Notes: generated from the sequence alone by a model not told the origin. Shown: positions 6,801 through 14,668, numbered from the stretch's first letter. The stretch is 21,692 bases of DNA from Acidobacteria bacterium 37-71-11 (GCA_002279285.1 NCBR01000021.1:1-21692), one strand, 5' to 3'. Program-made: numbers and translations.

Positions 6801-8750
6801 CTAGAGCAGCAGCCAGGCGGCCGCGGCGACCGCGCCGCCGAGCACGAACAGGGCGTAGTTGCGCACGTTTCCGGTCTGCAGGAAGCGCAGCAGGTCGCCG
6901 GCGATCTCGGTGAAGAACGCCGAGGCGTTGAGCGTGCCGTCGATCGCGATCGTGTCGATCCCCTTCCAGGAGAAGTGGGCGAGCTTCCCGAGCGGCCGCA
7001 CGACGGCGCGGTCGTACGCCTCGTCGACGTAGTACTTGTTTGCGACCGCGGCGTACAGGGCCGGGGCGCGTTCGGCGATCCGTCTCGGCGCGACGAACGC
7101 CTCGGCGCCGAAGTAGAAGCGCCGCGCCAGCAGGATGCCGGCGACCGCGACCGCGACCGAGATGAGGATCAGCACCCACTCGGTCCCGAGCGACGGGGCG
7201 TGCTCGACCTCGACCGTGGGCGCGACGCGGTGGAGGAAGTTCTCGAACCAGTTGAGGTCCGTGCCGAAGGTGATCGCCCTGCCGACCCCGAGCAGGCCGA
7301 CGACGGCGCTCCCCGCCGCGAGGATCTTCAGCGGCCAGGTCATCGAGCCCGGACTCTCGTGCACGTGGTGCCATTGCTCCGGTGTGCCGCGGAACTCGCC
7401 GTGAAAGGTCATGTACACGGCGCGGAACATGTAGAACGCCGTCAGGAAAGCCGCGGCGAGGCCGAGCACCCAGAGCACGAGGTAGCTGGCGCCGAAGCCG
7501 TTCAAGTTGCCGGCACCGGCGGCGAACACGCGTCCGAGGATCTCGTCCTTGGAGAAGAAGCCCGCGAAGGGCGGGATGCCGCACAGCGCCAGCGTCGCCA
7601 CCATGAACGTCCAATACGTAACCGGGATCTTCCTCGCGAGCCCACCCATCTTGCGCATGTCCTGCTCGCCTGAACAGGCGTGGATCACCGAGCCGGCGCC
7701 GAGGAAGAGGCAGGCCTTGAAGAACGCGTGCGTGAAGACGTGGAAGATGCCGCCGGCGAACGCGCCGGCGCCGGCCGCGAGGAACATGTACCCGAGCTGG
7801 GAGACGGTCGAGTACGCGAGCACCTTCTTGATGTCGTTCTGGGCGATGCCGATCGTGGCGGCGAAAAGGGCCGTGACGCCGCCCACCGCGGCGACCACGA
7901 GCATCGCGGTGGGGGAGAGCCGGTAGATGAAGTTGCAGCGCACCACCATGTAGACGCCGGCCGTGACCATCGTCGCCGCGTGGATCAGGGCGGAGACCGG
8001 GGTCGGACCGGCCATGGCGTCGGGGAGCCAGACGTACAGCGGGAGCTGGGCGGACTTCCCGACCGCGCCCACGAACAGCAGCAGCGCGATCGGCGTCACC
8101 GCGGCCGCGTAGCGGGTAGGGTCGGCCGCCAGCGCCGCCGCCATCCCGGCGAAGTCCACGGTGCCGAAGACCTTGAACGCCCAGAAGATCGCGAGCAGGA
8201 AGCCGAAGTCTCCGATGCGGTTGACCACGAACGCCTTGATCCCGGCGGCGGCGCAGTACTCCTTGTCGAAGTAGAAGCCGATGAGAAGGTACGAGCAGAG
8301 CCCGACACCCTCCCAGCCGATGAACATCACCACGAGGTTGGCCCCCAGCACCAGCGTGAGCATCGCGAACATGAACAGGTTCAGGTAGGCGAAGAAGCGG
8401 GCGTAGGCGCGGTCCCCCTCGGTGTGCATGTAGCCGATCGAGTAGACGTGGATCACGAAGCCGACGAGCGTCACGAACGAGAGCATGACCGCGGAGAGCG
8501 GGTCGAGGCGGAGGGCGAAGTCGACGGTGACGTCCCCGGCGGAGATCCAGTTGAAGACGTGGCGGGCGACGGTCTCGCCGTGCATGCCGGCGTACTGCAC
8601 CAAAATCGCCGCCACCGCCGCCAGCGCGAGGCCGGCCGAGCCGACGCCGACTGCGGTGGTGGTGCGCTTGCCGAAGTGCAGCCCGCCGGCGAGCAGCACG
8701 AGGGCGCCGGCGAGCGGGAGCGCGGGGACGAGCCAGAGCAGGTCGAGCAT
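6801..8750 (-). CDS. nuoL: NADH-quinone oxidoreductase subunit L (complex I)
   Basis: The largest antiporter-like subunit at the far end of the membrane arm, 649 residues. The conserved Glu147 lies in FIGWEGVGLCSYLLIGFY, and Lys232 in VGKSAQLPLYVWLPDAM, then GPTPVSALIHAATMV, which is diagnostic of NuoL. The C-terminal third carries the expected long amphipathic region and a last hydrophobic helix (VLGGAVAAAAWLLL) that anchors it. The ATG at 8750 is preferred over an upstream GTG (8765) because AGGAGG lies 4 nt before it. nuoK ends 8 nt upstream. Length is normal. Confidence 0.97.
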   Translation of the reverse strand: MLDLLWLVPALPLAGALVLLAGGLHFGKRTTTAVGVGSAGLALAAVAAILVQYAGMHGETVARHVFNWISAGDVTVDFALRLDPLSAVMLSFVTLVGFVIHVYSIGYMHTEGDRAYARFFAYLNLFMFAMLTLVLGANLVVMFIGWEGVGLCSYLLIGFYFDKEYCAAAGIKAFVVNRIGDFGFLLAIFWAFKVFGTVDFAGMAAALAADPTRYAAAVTPIALLLFVGAVGKSAQLPLYVWLPDAMAGPTPVSALIHAATMVTAGVYMVVRCNFIYRLSPTAMLVVAAVGGVTALFAATIGIAQNDIKKVLAYSTVSQLGYMFLAAGAGAFAGGIFHVFTHAFFKACLFLGAGSVIHACSGEQDMRKMGGLARKIPVTYWTFMVATLALCGIPPFAGFFSKDEILGRVFAAGAGNLNGFGASYLVLWVLGLAAAFLTAFYMFRAVYMTFHGEFRGTPEQWHHVHESPGSMTWPLKILAAGSAVVGLLGVGRAITFGTDLNWFENFLHRVAPTVEVEHAPSLGTEWVLILISVAVAVAGILLARRFYFGAEAFVAPRRIAERAPALYAAVANKYYVDEAYDRAVVRPLGKLAHFSWKGIDTIAIDGTLNASAFFTEIAGDLLRFLQTGNVRNYALFVLGGAVAAAAWLLL

Positions 8751-8758
8751 CGCCCCTC

Positions 8759-9064
8759 CTACCACCGCATCACGTTGAGGCGGTCGACGTCGATGGACCG
8801 TTGCTTGCGGAAGATCGCGACCAGAAGCGCCAGCCCGACCGCGACCTCCGCGGCGGCCACCGCCATCACGAAGAACACGAACACCTGCGCGTCGAGCTGG
8901 CCGTGCTGGCGCCCGAACGCCACCAGCGCCAGGTTCGCCGCGTTGAGCATCAGCTCGATCCCCAGCAGGATCGAGATGCCGCTCCGGCGCACGAGCACCC
9001 CCGCCGCGCCGATCGCGAACAGCAGTGCGGCGAAGATCACGAAGTGGGTCGTGGGTACGGTCAT
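8759..9064 (-). CDS. nuoK: NADH-quinone oxidoreductase subunit K (complex I)
   Basis: A 101-residue membrane subunit with three hydrophobic helices, related to MrpC antiporter subunits. Both glutamates of the proton path are present: one in GIELMLNAANL (helix 2) and one in AAAEVAVGLAL (helix 3). The ATG has a Shine-Dalgarno (AAGGAAG) 7 nt upstream, inside the end of nuoJ, whose stop codon is one base before this start. Length and gene order (J-K-L) are typical. Confidence 0.96.
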   Translation of the reverse strand: MTVPTTHFVIFAALLFAIGAAGVLVRRSGISILLGIELMLNAANLALVAFGRQHGQLDAQVFVFFVMAVAAAEVAVGLALLVAIFRKQRSIDVDRLNVMRW

Positions 9065-9065
9065 G

Positions 9066-9557
9066 TCAGTGCTTCCTTTTCACGAGCATGAGTGCCCCCA
9101 CCATGGCGGCGAGCAGCAGCACCGAGATGAACTCGAAGGCGAACAGGTAGGGTCCGACGAGAAGCCGCCCGAGGGCTTCGGCGGTGCCCTGGGCGGCGCC
9201 CGCGGGGGCGGCCACGCGGATGCCGGCCAGCACCGCGATGCTCCCGGCCGCGGCGATGCCGGCGAGCGCCAGACCGGCGACGCGCTGGAACGGGCGCCGC
9301 TCGCCAACCGGCGGTTCCTCCGGCGCGCCGAGCAGCATCACGACGAAGAGGAACAGGACGAGGATCGCGCCGGCGTAGACGAGGATCTGCGCCGCCGCCA
9401 GGAACTCGGCGCCGAGCAGCGCGTAACTGACCGCGATGCAGAACAGGGTCACCACGAGGGAGAGCACGTTGACGACCGGGTTCTTGTGGGAAACCGCCAC
9501 GAGCGCCGACACCACTCCAACCACGGCCACCAGGTAGAAGACTGCCGTCCCCATCAT
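9066..9557 (-). CDS. nuoJ: NADH-quinone oxidoreductase subunit J (complex I)
   Basis: A 163-residue membrane subunit with five predicted hydrophobic helices. The conserved helix-3 region reads AQILVYAGAILVLFLFVVMLL, with its pi-bulge neighbourhood of Tyr and Gly, and identifies NuoJ. Two ATGs lie together (9557 and 9554); either could serve. The upstream sequence is a G-run rather than a standard Shine-Dalgarno. The start overlaps the TGA of the 31-codon ORF described next, which stands where nuoI would be expected. Confidence 0.94.
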   Translation of the reverse strand: MMGTAVFYLVAVVGVVSALVAVSHKNPVVNVLSLVVTLFCIAVSYALLGAEFLAAAQILVYAGAILVLFLFVVMLLGAPEEPPVGERRPFQRVAGLALAGIAAAGSIAVLAGIRVAAPAGAAQGTAEALGRLLVGPYLFAFEFISVLLLAAMVGALMLVKRKH

Positions 9558-9649
9558 CGCCCCCCCGCCGCCGGGGCGCAGGCTTCCGGCTTCCTGCGCG
9601 AAGCCGCGGAGAACGTCTTCCAGGAGCCGTTCCTGTGCCCTGTCTTCAT
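9554..9649 (-). CDS. 31-codon ORF occupying the nuoI position
   Basis: This small ORF starts with an ATG that overlaps the nuoH stop codon (ATGA at 9646-9649) and ends with a TGA that overlaps the tandem nuoJ start codons (ATGATG at 9552-9557). It therefore fills the nuoH-nuoJ gap exactly and could couple translation of the two. The peptide begins MKTGHRNGSWKTF and is basic, with one cysteine and no iron-sulfur motif. In nearly all complete nuo operons this slot carries nuoI, a ferredoxin-like protein with two CxxCxxCxxxCP motifs, of which nothing is seen here. It may be a deletion remnant of nuoI, a coupling micro-ORF, or chance. The nuoJ frame is also open through the same bases but has no standard start codon. 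Confidence 0.35.
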   Translation of the reverse strand: MKTGHRNGSWKTFSAASRRKPEACAPAAGGR

Positions 9650-10701
9650 CGGATCCACCCCATCGCCATCGCCACGCCGACCCACACCAGGTTGAGGGTC
9701 GCGAGCGGGAGCAGCCCCTTCCAGCCGAGGCGCATGAGCTGGTCGTAGCGGAAGCGCGGCAGCGACCAGCGCACCCAGACGAAGAGCCAGAGGAAGAACG
9801 CGAGCTTGATCCCGAACGCGACCAGGGAGAGCGCCAGCAGCGGCCACCCCGAGAAGCGGCCCATGCCGGGGAACGTCCAGCCGCCGAAGAACAAGGTCAC
9901 GATGAGGGCCGAGGCTGTCACCATGTTCATGTACTCGCTCATGAGGAACGCCGCGAACTTCATCGAGGAGTACTCGACGTGGTAACCGGCGACGAGCTCG
10001 GTCTCGGCTTCGGCGAGGTCGAACGGCAGGCGGTTGGTCTCGGCGAACACCGCGACGACGAACACGATGCAGCCCAGAATCTGAGGGACGACGTTCCACT
10101 GCGGGATGACGCCGAGCCAGAACTGCCCGCCCTGACGCGCGACCACGGCATCCAGGCGAAGGGAGCCGGTGGCGAGGAGGACGCCCAGCACCGCGAGCGT
10201 CATCGACAGCTCGTACGAGATGAGCTGCGCGGAGGACCGCAGCCCGCCCAGCAGCGAGTACTTGTTGTTGGAGGACCAGCCCGCGAGCACGATGCCGTAC
10301 ACGCCGAGCGAGCCGATCGCCAGGAGAAAGAGCACGCCGACCCCGAGGTCGGGGGCGACTTCGATGCCACCCAGCGGCACGCCGAAGACGGTGATGTCCT
10401 TGCCCGCGCCGAACGGGATCACGATGAACGTCAGCAGGGCGACAGACACCGAGATCATCGGCGCCAGCAGGTACAGCCCCCGGTTGACGTTGGCCGGCGT
10501 CAGGTCCTCCTTGAAGAGCAGCTTGACGGCGTCCACGATCGGCTGGAAGAGGCCGAGCGGGCCGACGCGGTTGGGGCCGAGGCGGTCCTGGATGAACGCA
10601 GCGCCCCGGCGCTCCACCCACTCCATGACGGCGACCAGGGTCAGGACGGTGCCGGCGATGACGGCGACCTTCACGGCGCTGACGGCGATCTCAGCCCACA
10701 T
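9646..10701 (-). CDS. nuoH: NADH-quinone oxidoreductase subunit H (complex I)
   Basis: The membrane subunit that, with NuoB and NuoD, forms the quinone-binding chamber. The 351 residues contain about eight helices and all family signatures: ERRGAAFIQDRLGPNRVGP near the start, AGWSSNNKYSLLGGLRS in the middle, ETNRLPFDLAEAE with its run of acidic residues, and RWSLPRFRYDQLM towards the end. Length is normal. The ATG at 10701 lies inside the end of nuoG, an 11-nt overlap, which implies coupled translation. Its NuoB, NuoD and NuoI partners are not encoded in this operon. Confidence 0.97.
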   Translation of the reverse strand: MWAEIAVSAVKVAVIAGTVLTLVAVMEWVERRGAAFIQDRLGPNRVGPLGLFQPIVDAVKLLFKEDLTPANVNRGLYLLAPMISVSVALLTFIVIPFGAGKDITVFGVPLGGIEVAPDLGVGVLFLLAIGSLGVYGIVLAGWSSNNKYSLLGGLRSSAQLISYELSMTLAVLGVLLATGSLRLDAVVARQGGQFWLGVIPQWNVVPQILGCIVFVVAVFAETNRLPFDLAEAETELVAGYHVEYSSMKFAAFLMSEYMNMVTASALIVTLFFGGWTFPGMGRFSGWPLLALSLVAFGIKLAFFLWLFVWVRWSLPRFRYDQLMRLGWKGLLPLATLNLVWVGVAMAMGWIR

Positions 10702-12364
10702 GCTGGCGCTCCCGGAACGACTCGTGCTGCTGCAGGCCGCCGAGCGTCTCCCACGCGAGGCCCGCGAACGCCTTGTCGTTGCGGGCCATCACGGCGAAGA
10801 CGTCGGCCGGCGACGCGAAGTCGAGGGCGGGGACCCCAAGCTCGTGGGCCAGCGCGGTGAGCGTGAGCCAGAGCGGCCGCGCCTCCCCGGGTGGTCCCCA
10901 CGGCGACGCGATCGTCGGACAAGAGGGCGACATGGCGCCGGTCGCGGTGCGGTGCACCGTACCGGGCGCCGTGAACGCCTGGACGAAGCGCTGCACGGCG
11001 CCGGCGGACGAGGTGAACGTTCCCTCGTTGCCGGCGAGCGACGGCGTCGGCAGGAGCCAGGTGGCGGCGTGCGCGGCCGCGTGCTCGCGGCGCGCCCACA
11101 CCACGGTGGTCCCGACGCGCAGGAGCTGAAGTGCCTCCGGGCTCGCGAGGAACGGGTGCGCCCCGGGGTCGAGGATGAGCGTGAGGCCGGCGCCGCCGTA
11201 AAGGAACCGCGAGAGGCCCTCGCCGTCCACGACGTTGATCCCGAGGCGGCGCGCGCCCGCCGAGTTGGGGTGCGGGTCGGTCGCCTGCAGCCAATCGCCT
11301 TTGCCGTTGCGCATCTTGCGCGGCTCGCCGGGCGCCACCGGGACCGCGATCTCGCCCTTGAGGTGGCGCCCGAACAGTTCCCGCGCGAGGAAGAGCTCCT
11401 CGTTGGAGAGGTTCGCCGAGGCGACCACCCGCAACGCTGCGGCGTCCCTGAGCTCCGCGGCGATGCCGGCCAGCGCCTCGCCCCAGCCGACGCGGACGGT
11501 CTGGCCGCCGGTCCTGTGCTGCGGCTCGAGGTATGCCTGCTCGTTGAGCGACTCGGCGAGGAAACGGCCGTGGTCGCACAGCCAGGTGGCGTTGATCGCG
11601 GGGTTCTCGCGCGGCGTGAAGCGGTAGACGACACGCTCGTGGTGGTCGATGAAGATGTTGCAGCCGATCGAGCATCCCGGGCACACCGACGGCGTCGAAA
11701 GCAGCTTCCACGAACGCTTGCGGAATCGGAATTCGCGCACCGTGAGCGCCCCCACCGGGCAGACGTCGGCCGCGCACGCGGACATCGGGTCGTCGAACGC
11801 GGTGCCGTCGAAGGTGTCGATGAACGTCGAGTTGCCGCGCGACTTGTAGGTGAGGGCGGCGGTCCCCGAGATCTCGCGCGTAAAGCGGATGCAGCGCGAG
11901 CAGTGGATGCAGCGGTTCTGGTTCTGCACCACGTGCGGGCCGATCAGGCGGCGCTCGTAGCCCGGGAACGTCCTTCGGGTCTCGGTCATGTGGGTCGAAA
12001 AGGCGGAATTCTGTTCGCGCATCGAGTGGTCCTGCAGCAGGCACTCGCCGGCCTGGTCGCACACCGGGCAGTCGAGGGGGTGGTTGGCGAGGAGGAACTC
12101 CATCACCGCCTCGCGGGCCTCTCTGGCGCGCTCCGAGCTCTCGACCTTGACCACCATCCCGTCGGCGGCCGGGGTGGCGCAGCCGAGGGCGAGGCGGGGT
12201 TGGCCGGCGATCTCGACCATGCAGATGCGGCACTGGCCGACCACCGTCAGGTACGGGTGGTAGCAGAAGTAGGGGATGGCGACGCCGGCGGCGCGCGCGG
12301 CCTCGATCAGGTTCGTCCCGGCGGCGACCTCGACCTCGTGCCCGTCGATCGTGAGTTTCGGCAT
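10691..12364 (-). CDS. nuoG: NADH-quinone oxidoreductase subunit G (complex I), short form
   Basis: Carries electrons from NuoF through a chain of iron-sulfur clusters. The 557 residues contain a [2Fe-2S] ferredoxin domain (Cys34, 45, 48, 62), a His/Cys [4Fe-4S] site (His95, Cys99, 102, 108), a second [4Fe-4S] site (Cys152, 155, 158, 202), and a further CPGCSIGC set starting at Cys228 with a fourth Cys about 28 residues on, like the N7 site of some bacteria. The remainder is a truncated-looking molybdopterin-oxidoreductase-type fold without a cofactor signature. Many bacterial NuoG proteins are 650-900 residues, so this is short. The ATG at 12364 is preferred over 12373 because GGAGGG is then 9 nt away rather than abutting. 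nuoF ends 14 nt upstream. Confidence 0.95.
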   Translation of the reverse strand: MPKLTIDGHEVEVAAGTNLIEAARAAGVAIPYFCYHPYLTVVGQCRICMVEIAGQPRLALGCATPAADGMVVKVESSERAREAREAVMEFLLANHPLDCPVCDQAGECLLQDHSMREQNSAFSTHMTETRRTFPGYERRLIGPHVVQNQNRCIHCSRCIRFTREISGTAALTYKSRGNSTFIDTFDGTAFDDPMSACAADVCPVGALTVREFRFRKRSWKLLSTPSVCPGCSIGCNIFIDHHERVVYRFTPRENPAINATWLCDHGRFLAESLNEQAYLEPQHRTGGQTVRVGWGEALAGIAAELRDAAALRVVASANLSNEELFLARELFGRHLKGEIAVPVAPGEPRKMRNGKGDWLQATDPHPNSAGARRLGINVVDGEGLSRFLYGGAGLTLILDPGAHPFLASPEALQLLRVGTTVVWARREHAAAHAATWLLPTPSLAGNEGTFTSSAGAVQRFVQAFTAPGTVHRTATGAMSPSCPTIASPWGPPGEARPLWLTLTALAHELGVPALDFASPADVFAVMARNDKAFAGLAWETLGGLQQHESFRERQHVG

Positions 12365-12378
12365 GGCCCGCATCCCTC

Positions 12379-13692
12379 CTAGATCCCGAAGCCGGGACGG
12401 GGCCCGGCCCAGGGCAGCACGGGCTGCTTCTTCTGCGGGAGGGGGGTGGCGGCCGCGATGCGGCGCTCGAACTCGGACCTGTACTTGTTCACGATGCTGG
12501 AGATCGGCAGGGCGAAGGCATCGCCGAGCGGGCAGATCGTCATCCCGGCCGAGGAGAACCGGCAGATGCGCAACAGCGTGTCGGGATCGGCGGGGCGGCC
12601 GTGACCGGCCACGATGCGGTCGAGGATGTCCATGCACCAGTCCGAGCCCTCGCGGCACGGCGTGCACTGCCCGCACGACTCGTGGGCGTAGAAATGCGCG
12701 ACGTTGTCGGCGACCTCCACCATGTCCACGGTGTCGTCGAAGACGATGACGCCGCCCGAGCCGAGCATGGTGCCGGCCGCGGCGCAGGCGTCGAAGTCGG
12801 CCCCCGTGTCCACCTCGTCGGCCGTGAGGATCGGGGCCGACGAGCCGCCGGGGAAGAACGCCTTGAGCTTGCGCCCGCCGCGGACCCCGCCCGCGTGCTC
12901 CTCGATGATCTCGCGGAACGTCACGCCGAGCGGCAGCTCGAACACCCCGGGGCGGTTGACGTGACCGGAGACGCAGAACAGCTTCGGGCCGGTGTTCTTG
13001 GGCCGGCCGATCGAAGAAAACCACGCGGCGCCGCGGACGATGATGTGCGGCACGCACGCGAGCGTCTCCACGTTGTTGATCACCGTCGGCTTTCCGAAGA
13101 CGCCGACCACCGCGGGGAACGGCGGCTTGAGGCGCGGGAAGCCGCGCTTGCCTTCGATCGACTCGAGCAGCGCCGTCTCCTCGCCGCAGATGTAGGCGCC
13201 GGCGCCGCGGTGCACCCAGATGTCGAGGTCGAAGCTGCTGCCCATGATGTTCTTGCCGAGGAAGCCGCGCTGCCGCGCCTCGGCGATCGCGTCCTCGAGG
13301 ATCTTCGCCCAGCGCGCGAACTCGCCGCGGATGTAAATGTAGGCGGTGTTCGCCTTGATCGCGAACGATGCGATCGCGACGCCCTCGACGACCTGGTGGG
13401 GGTCGTACTCGATGATCTCGCGGTCCTTGAACGTCCCGGGCTCGGACTCGTCGGCGTTGCACACGAGGTAGCGTGGGCCGGGATGGTCCTTGGGGACGAA
13501 GCTCCACTTGCGGCCGGTGGGAAAGCCGGCGCCGCCGCGGCCGCGCAGCTCGGAGTCGAGGACTTCCTTGGTCACGGCGTCGGGGCCCATGCCGAGGGCC
13601 TTCTTCCAGCCCTCGTACCCTCCCGCGGCGAGGTACGTGGCGATCGAGCGCGAGTCGGGGACGCCGCGGGCGCGCAGCAGGACCGGTTCCAT
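12379..13692 (-). CDS. nuoF: NADH-quinone oxidoreductase subunit F (complex I), NADH/FMN-binding
   Basis: Oxidises NADH with FMN and passes electrons to the N3 cluster. The 437 residues include the nucleotide and FMN motifs GRGGAGFPTGRKW, ESEPGTFKDREI and GAGAYICGEETALLESIEGKRG-type sequence. The [4Fe-4S] ligands are Cys340, Cys343, Cys346 (ESCGQCTPCREG) and Cys387 (TICPLGDA). Length is typical. The ATG directly follows the nuoE stop codon and has a Shine-Dalgarno (GGGGAGG) just inside nuoE. Confidence 0.97.
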   Translation of the reverse strand: MEPVLLRARGVPDSRSIATYLAAGGYEGWKKALGMGPDAVTKEVLDSELRGRGGAGFPTGRKWSFVPKDHPGPRYLVCNADESEPGTFKDREIIEYDPHQVVEGVAIASFAIKANTAYIYIRGEFARWAKILEDAIAEARQRGFLGKNIMGSSFDLDIWVHRGAGAYICGEETALLESIEGKRGFPRLKPPFPAVVGVFGKPTVINNVETLACVPHIIVRGAAWFSSIGRPKNTGPKLFCVSGHVNRPGVFELPLGVTFREIIEEHAGGVRGGRKLKAFFPGGSSAPILTADEVDTGADFDACAAAGTMLGSGGVIVFDDTVDMVEVADNVAHFYAHESCGQCTPCREGSDWCMDILDRIVAGHGRPADPDTLLRICRFSSAGMTICPLGDAFALPISSIVNKYRSEFERRIAAATPLPQKKQPVLPWAGPRPGFGI

Positions 13693-14217
13693 TCAGCTCC
13701 TCCCCGCGAGCTCGTCGAGGATCGCGTCGAGCTTGGCAATGTCGAGGTTTTCGTAGTAATCGTCGTTGATCTGGATCACCGGCGCCTGGCCGCAGGCGCC
13801 CAGGCACTGCACGCCGACGAGCTGGAAGGTGCCGTCAGGCGTTATCTCGCCGAAGGAGATCCCGAGCCGCTCCTTGAGGTGGGCGACCAGCTCGCGGCCG
13901 CCGCACCAGGCGCAGGAGAGCGTCGTGCAGACCTGGAGCACGTAGCGGGCGGGCGGCGCGGTCTGGTACATGGTGTAGAAGCTCACCACGCCCTCGACGA
14001 ACGCCGGGGCCTCGCCGAGCCTTGCCGCGACAGCGGCGACGACCCCCGGCGAGATCCAGCCGAACCTCTCCTGGCAGAGCCAGAGCACCGGGAGGATCGC
14101 GGCGCGCCGGGTCGGGTAGCGCGGCAGCAGCTCCGCGATGCGAGCCTCCATCGCGGCGTCGAACGTCACGATCTGCAGGGCTTCCGGCGACGCCGCCACG
14201 ATCGGCCGGGTGTTCAC
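13693..14217 (-). CDS. nuoE: NADH-quinone oxidoreductase subunit E (complex I), [2Fe-2S]
   Basis: A thioredoxin-like [2Fe-2S] protein that works with NuoF in the NADH module. The 174 residues have the four ligands in the family pattern: Cys97 and Cys102 (CTTLSC), Cys138 and Cys142 (CLGAC). The N-terminal helical bundle contains LPVLWLCQERFGWIS and VVSFYTMY, also typical. The start is GTG at 14217, with GGGAG 6 nt upstream; its last two bases are part of the nuoA stop codon (GTGA overlap). nuoB, nuoC and nuoD normally lie between nuoA and nuoE but are absent here. Confidence 0.96.
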   Translation of the reverse strand: MNTRPIVAASPEALQIVTFDAAMEARIAELLPRYPTRRAAILPVLWLCQERFGWISPGVVAAVAARLGEAPAFVEGVVSFYTMYQTAPPARYVLQVCTTLSCAWCGGRELVAHLKERLGISFGEITPDGTFQLVGVQCLGACGQAPVIQINDDYYENLDIAKLDAILDELAGRS

Positions 14218-14603
14218 GACTGGCTCCCGCGGCGCGACCAGTCGAAGGCGCCCTCACGCCAAAGGTAGGCGTAGCCGACGGCGAGCAGGACGAGGAAGAC
14301 CAAACCGTCCAGCAGCACCGTGGTGTTGCCTTCGGCGAGCAGGCCGCGGACCGAGACCGCCCACGGGAACAGGAACGCGACTTCGACGTCGAACACGATG
14401 AACACCATCGCCACCACGAAGAACCTGACCGACACCCGCTTGCGCGAGCCGTCGAGCAGGGGCATGCCGCTTTCGAAGGTGTCCCGGGTGCGCGACCGGC
14501 CGAAGCGGCCGCGTCCGAGAAGCGCCGACAGGCCGACCATCGCCACCGCGACCGTCACGGCGAACGCAAACGCAAGAACGACCGGGATGTATTGGGCGAT
14601 CAT
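14214..14603 (-). CDS. nuoA: NADH-quinone oxidoreductase subunit A (complex I)
   Basis: A 129-residue membrane subunit with three helices; its long first loop lies at the junction with the quinone chamber. The signature is the acidic second helix FFVVAMVFIVFDVEVAFLFP. The first loop contains FESGMPLLDGSRKR, in which the usual cysteine (often ESGxP with a nearby Cys) is not present. The ATG at 14603 begins MIAQYIPVVLAF as expected for NuoA and follows a purine-rich stretch (AGGGGGAAGGG); a GTG at 14630 is in frame but lies within the putative operator. It is the first gene of the operon. Confidence 0.95.
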   Translation of the reverse strand: MIAQYIPVVLAFAFAVTVAVAMVGLSALLGRGRFGRSRTRDTFESGMPLLDGSRKRVSVRFFVVAMVFIVFDVEVAFLFPWAVSVRGLLAEGNTTVLLDGLVFLVLLAVGYAYLWREGAFDWSRRGSQS

Positions 14604-14614
14604 CCCTTCCCCCC

Positions 14615-14632
14615 TCGTGCCCAAATTCACAT
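14615..14632 (-). promoter_or_regulatory. Candidate Rex operator upstream of nuoA
   Basis: The minus-strand 18-mer ATGTGAATTTGGGCACGA resembles the Rex site TTGTGAA-N4-TTCACAA. The left half matches 6 of 7 bases and the right half 4 of 7, with the GTG-N8-CAC core kept. It lies 12-29 nt before the nuoA ATG and overlaps the predicted transcription start, where a bound repressor would block initiation. Rex is encoded at the end of the same operon. Confidence 0.5.
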
Positions 14633-14633
14633 G

Positions 14634-14663
14634 ATCCTAACGTTTTTTCAAAGACCAGGTCAA
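14634..14663 (-). promoter_or_regulatory. Candidate sigma70-type promoter of the nuo operon
   Basis: On the minus strand TTGACC (14658-14663) and TAGGAT (14634-14639) are spaced by 18 nt, with an A-run in the spacer in a GC-rich genome. The expected start site is near 14627, inside the Rex-like operator and about 24 nt before the nuoA ATG. Confidence 0.6.
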
Positions 14664-14668
14664 GCGCC

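Noticed and set aside
5355..9695. Long open frames on the plus strand opposite nuoM, nuoL, nuoK and nuoJ (about 770 and 670 codons)
   Set aside because: They are mirrors of well-supported membrane protein genes; their products are almost wholly Arg, Glu, Asp, His and Gly, which is typical of antisense frames in GC-rich DNA.
10169..12382. Plus-strand open frame opposite nuoH and nuoG (about 740 codons)
   Set aside because: No recognisable domain, biased composition, and complete overlap with nuoG and nuoH.
12365..13807. Upstream in-frame extension of nuoG
   Set aside because: It runs out of frame through nuoF; the ATG at 12364 has a Shine-Dalgarno and starts the ferredoxin domain as expected.
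12601..14268. Plus-strand open frame opposite nuoF and nuoE (about 555 codons)
   Set aside because: Shadow of two genes with conserved iron-sulfur and nucleotide-binding motifs on the minus strand.
14642..14648. T-run beside nuoA as a Rho-independent terminator tail on the plus strand
   Set aside because: No hairpin precedes it; it is better explained as the A-rich spacer of the nuo promoter on the minus strand.
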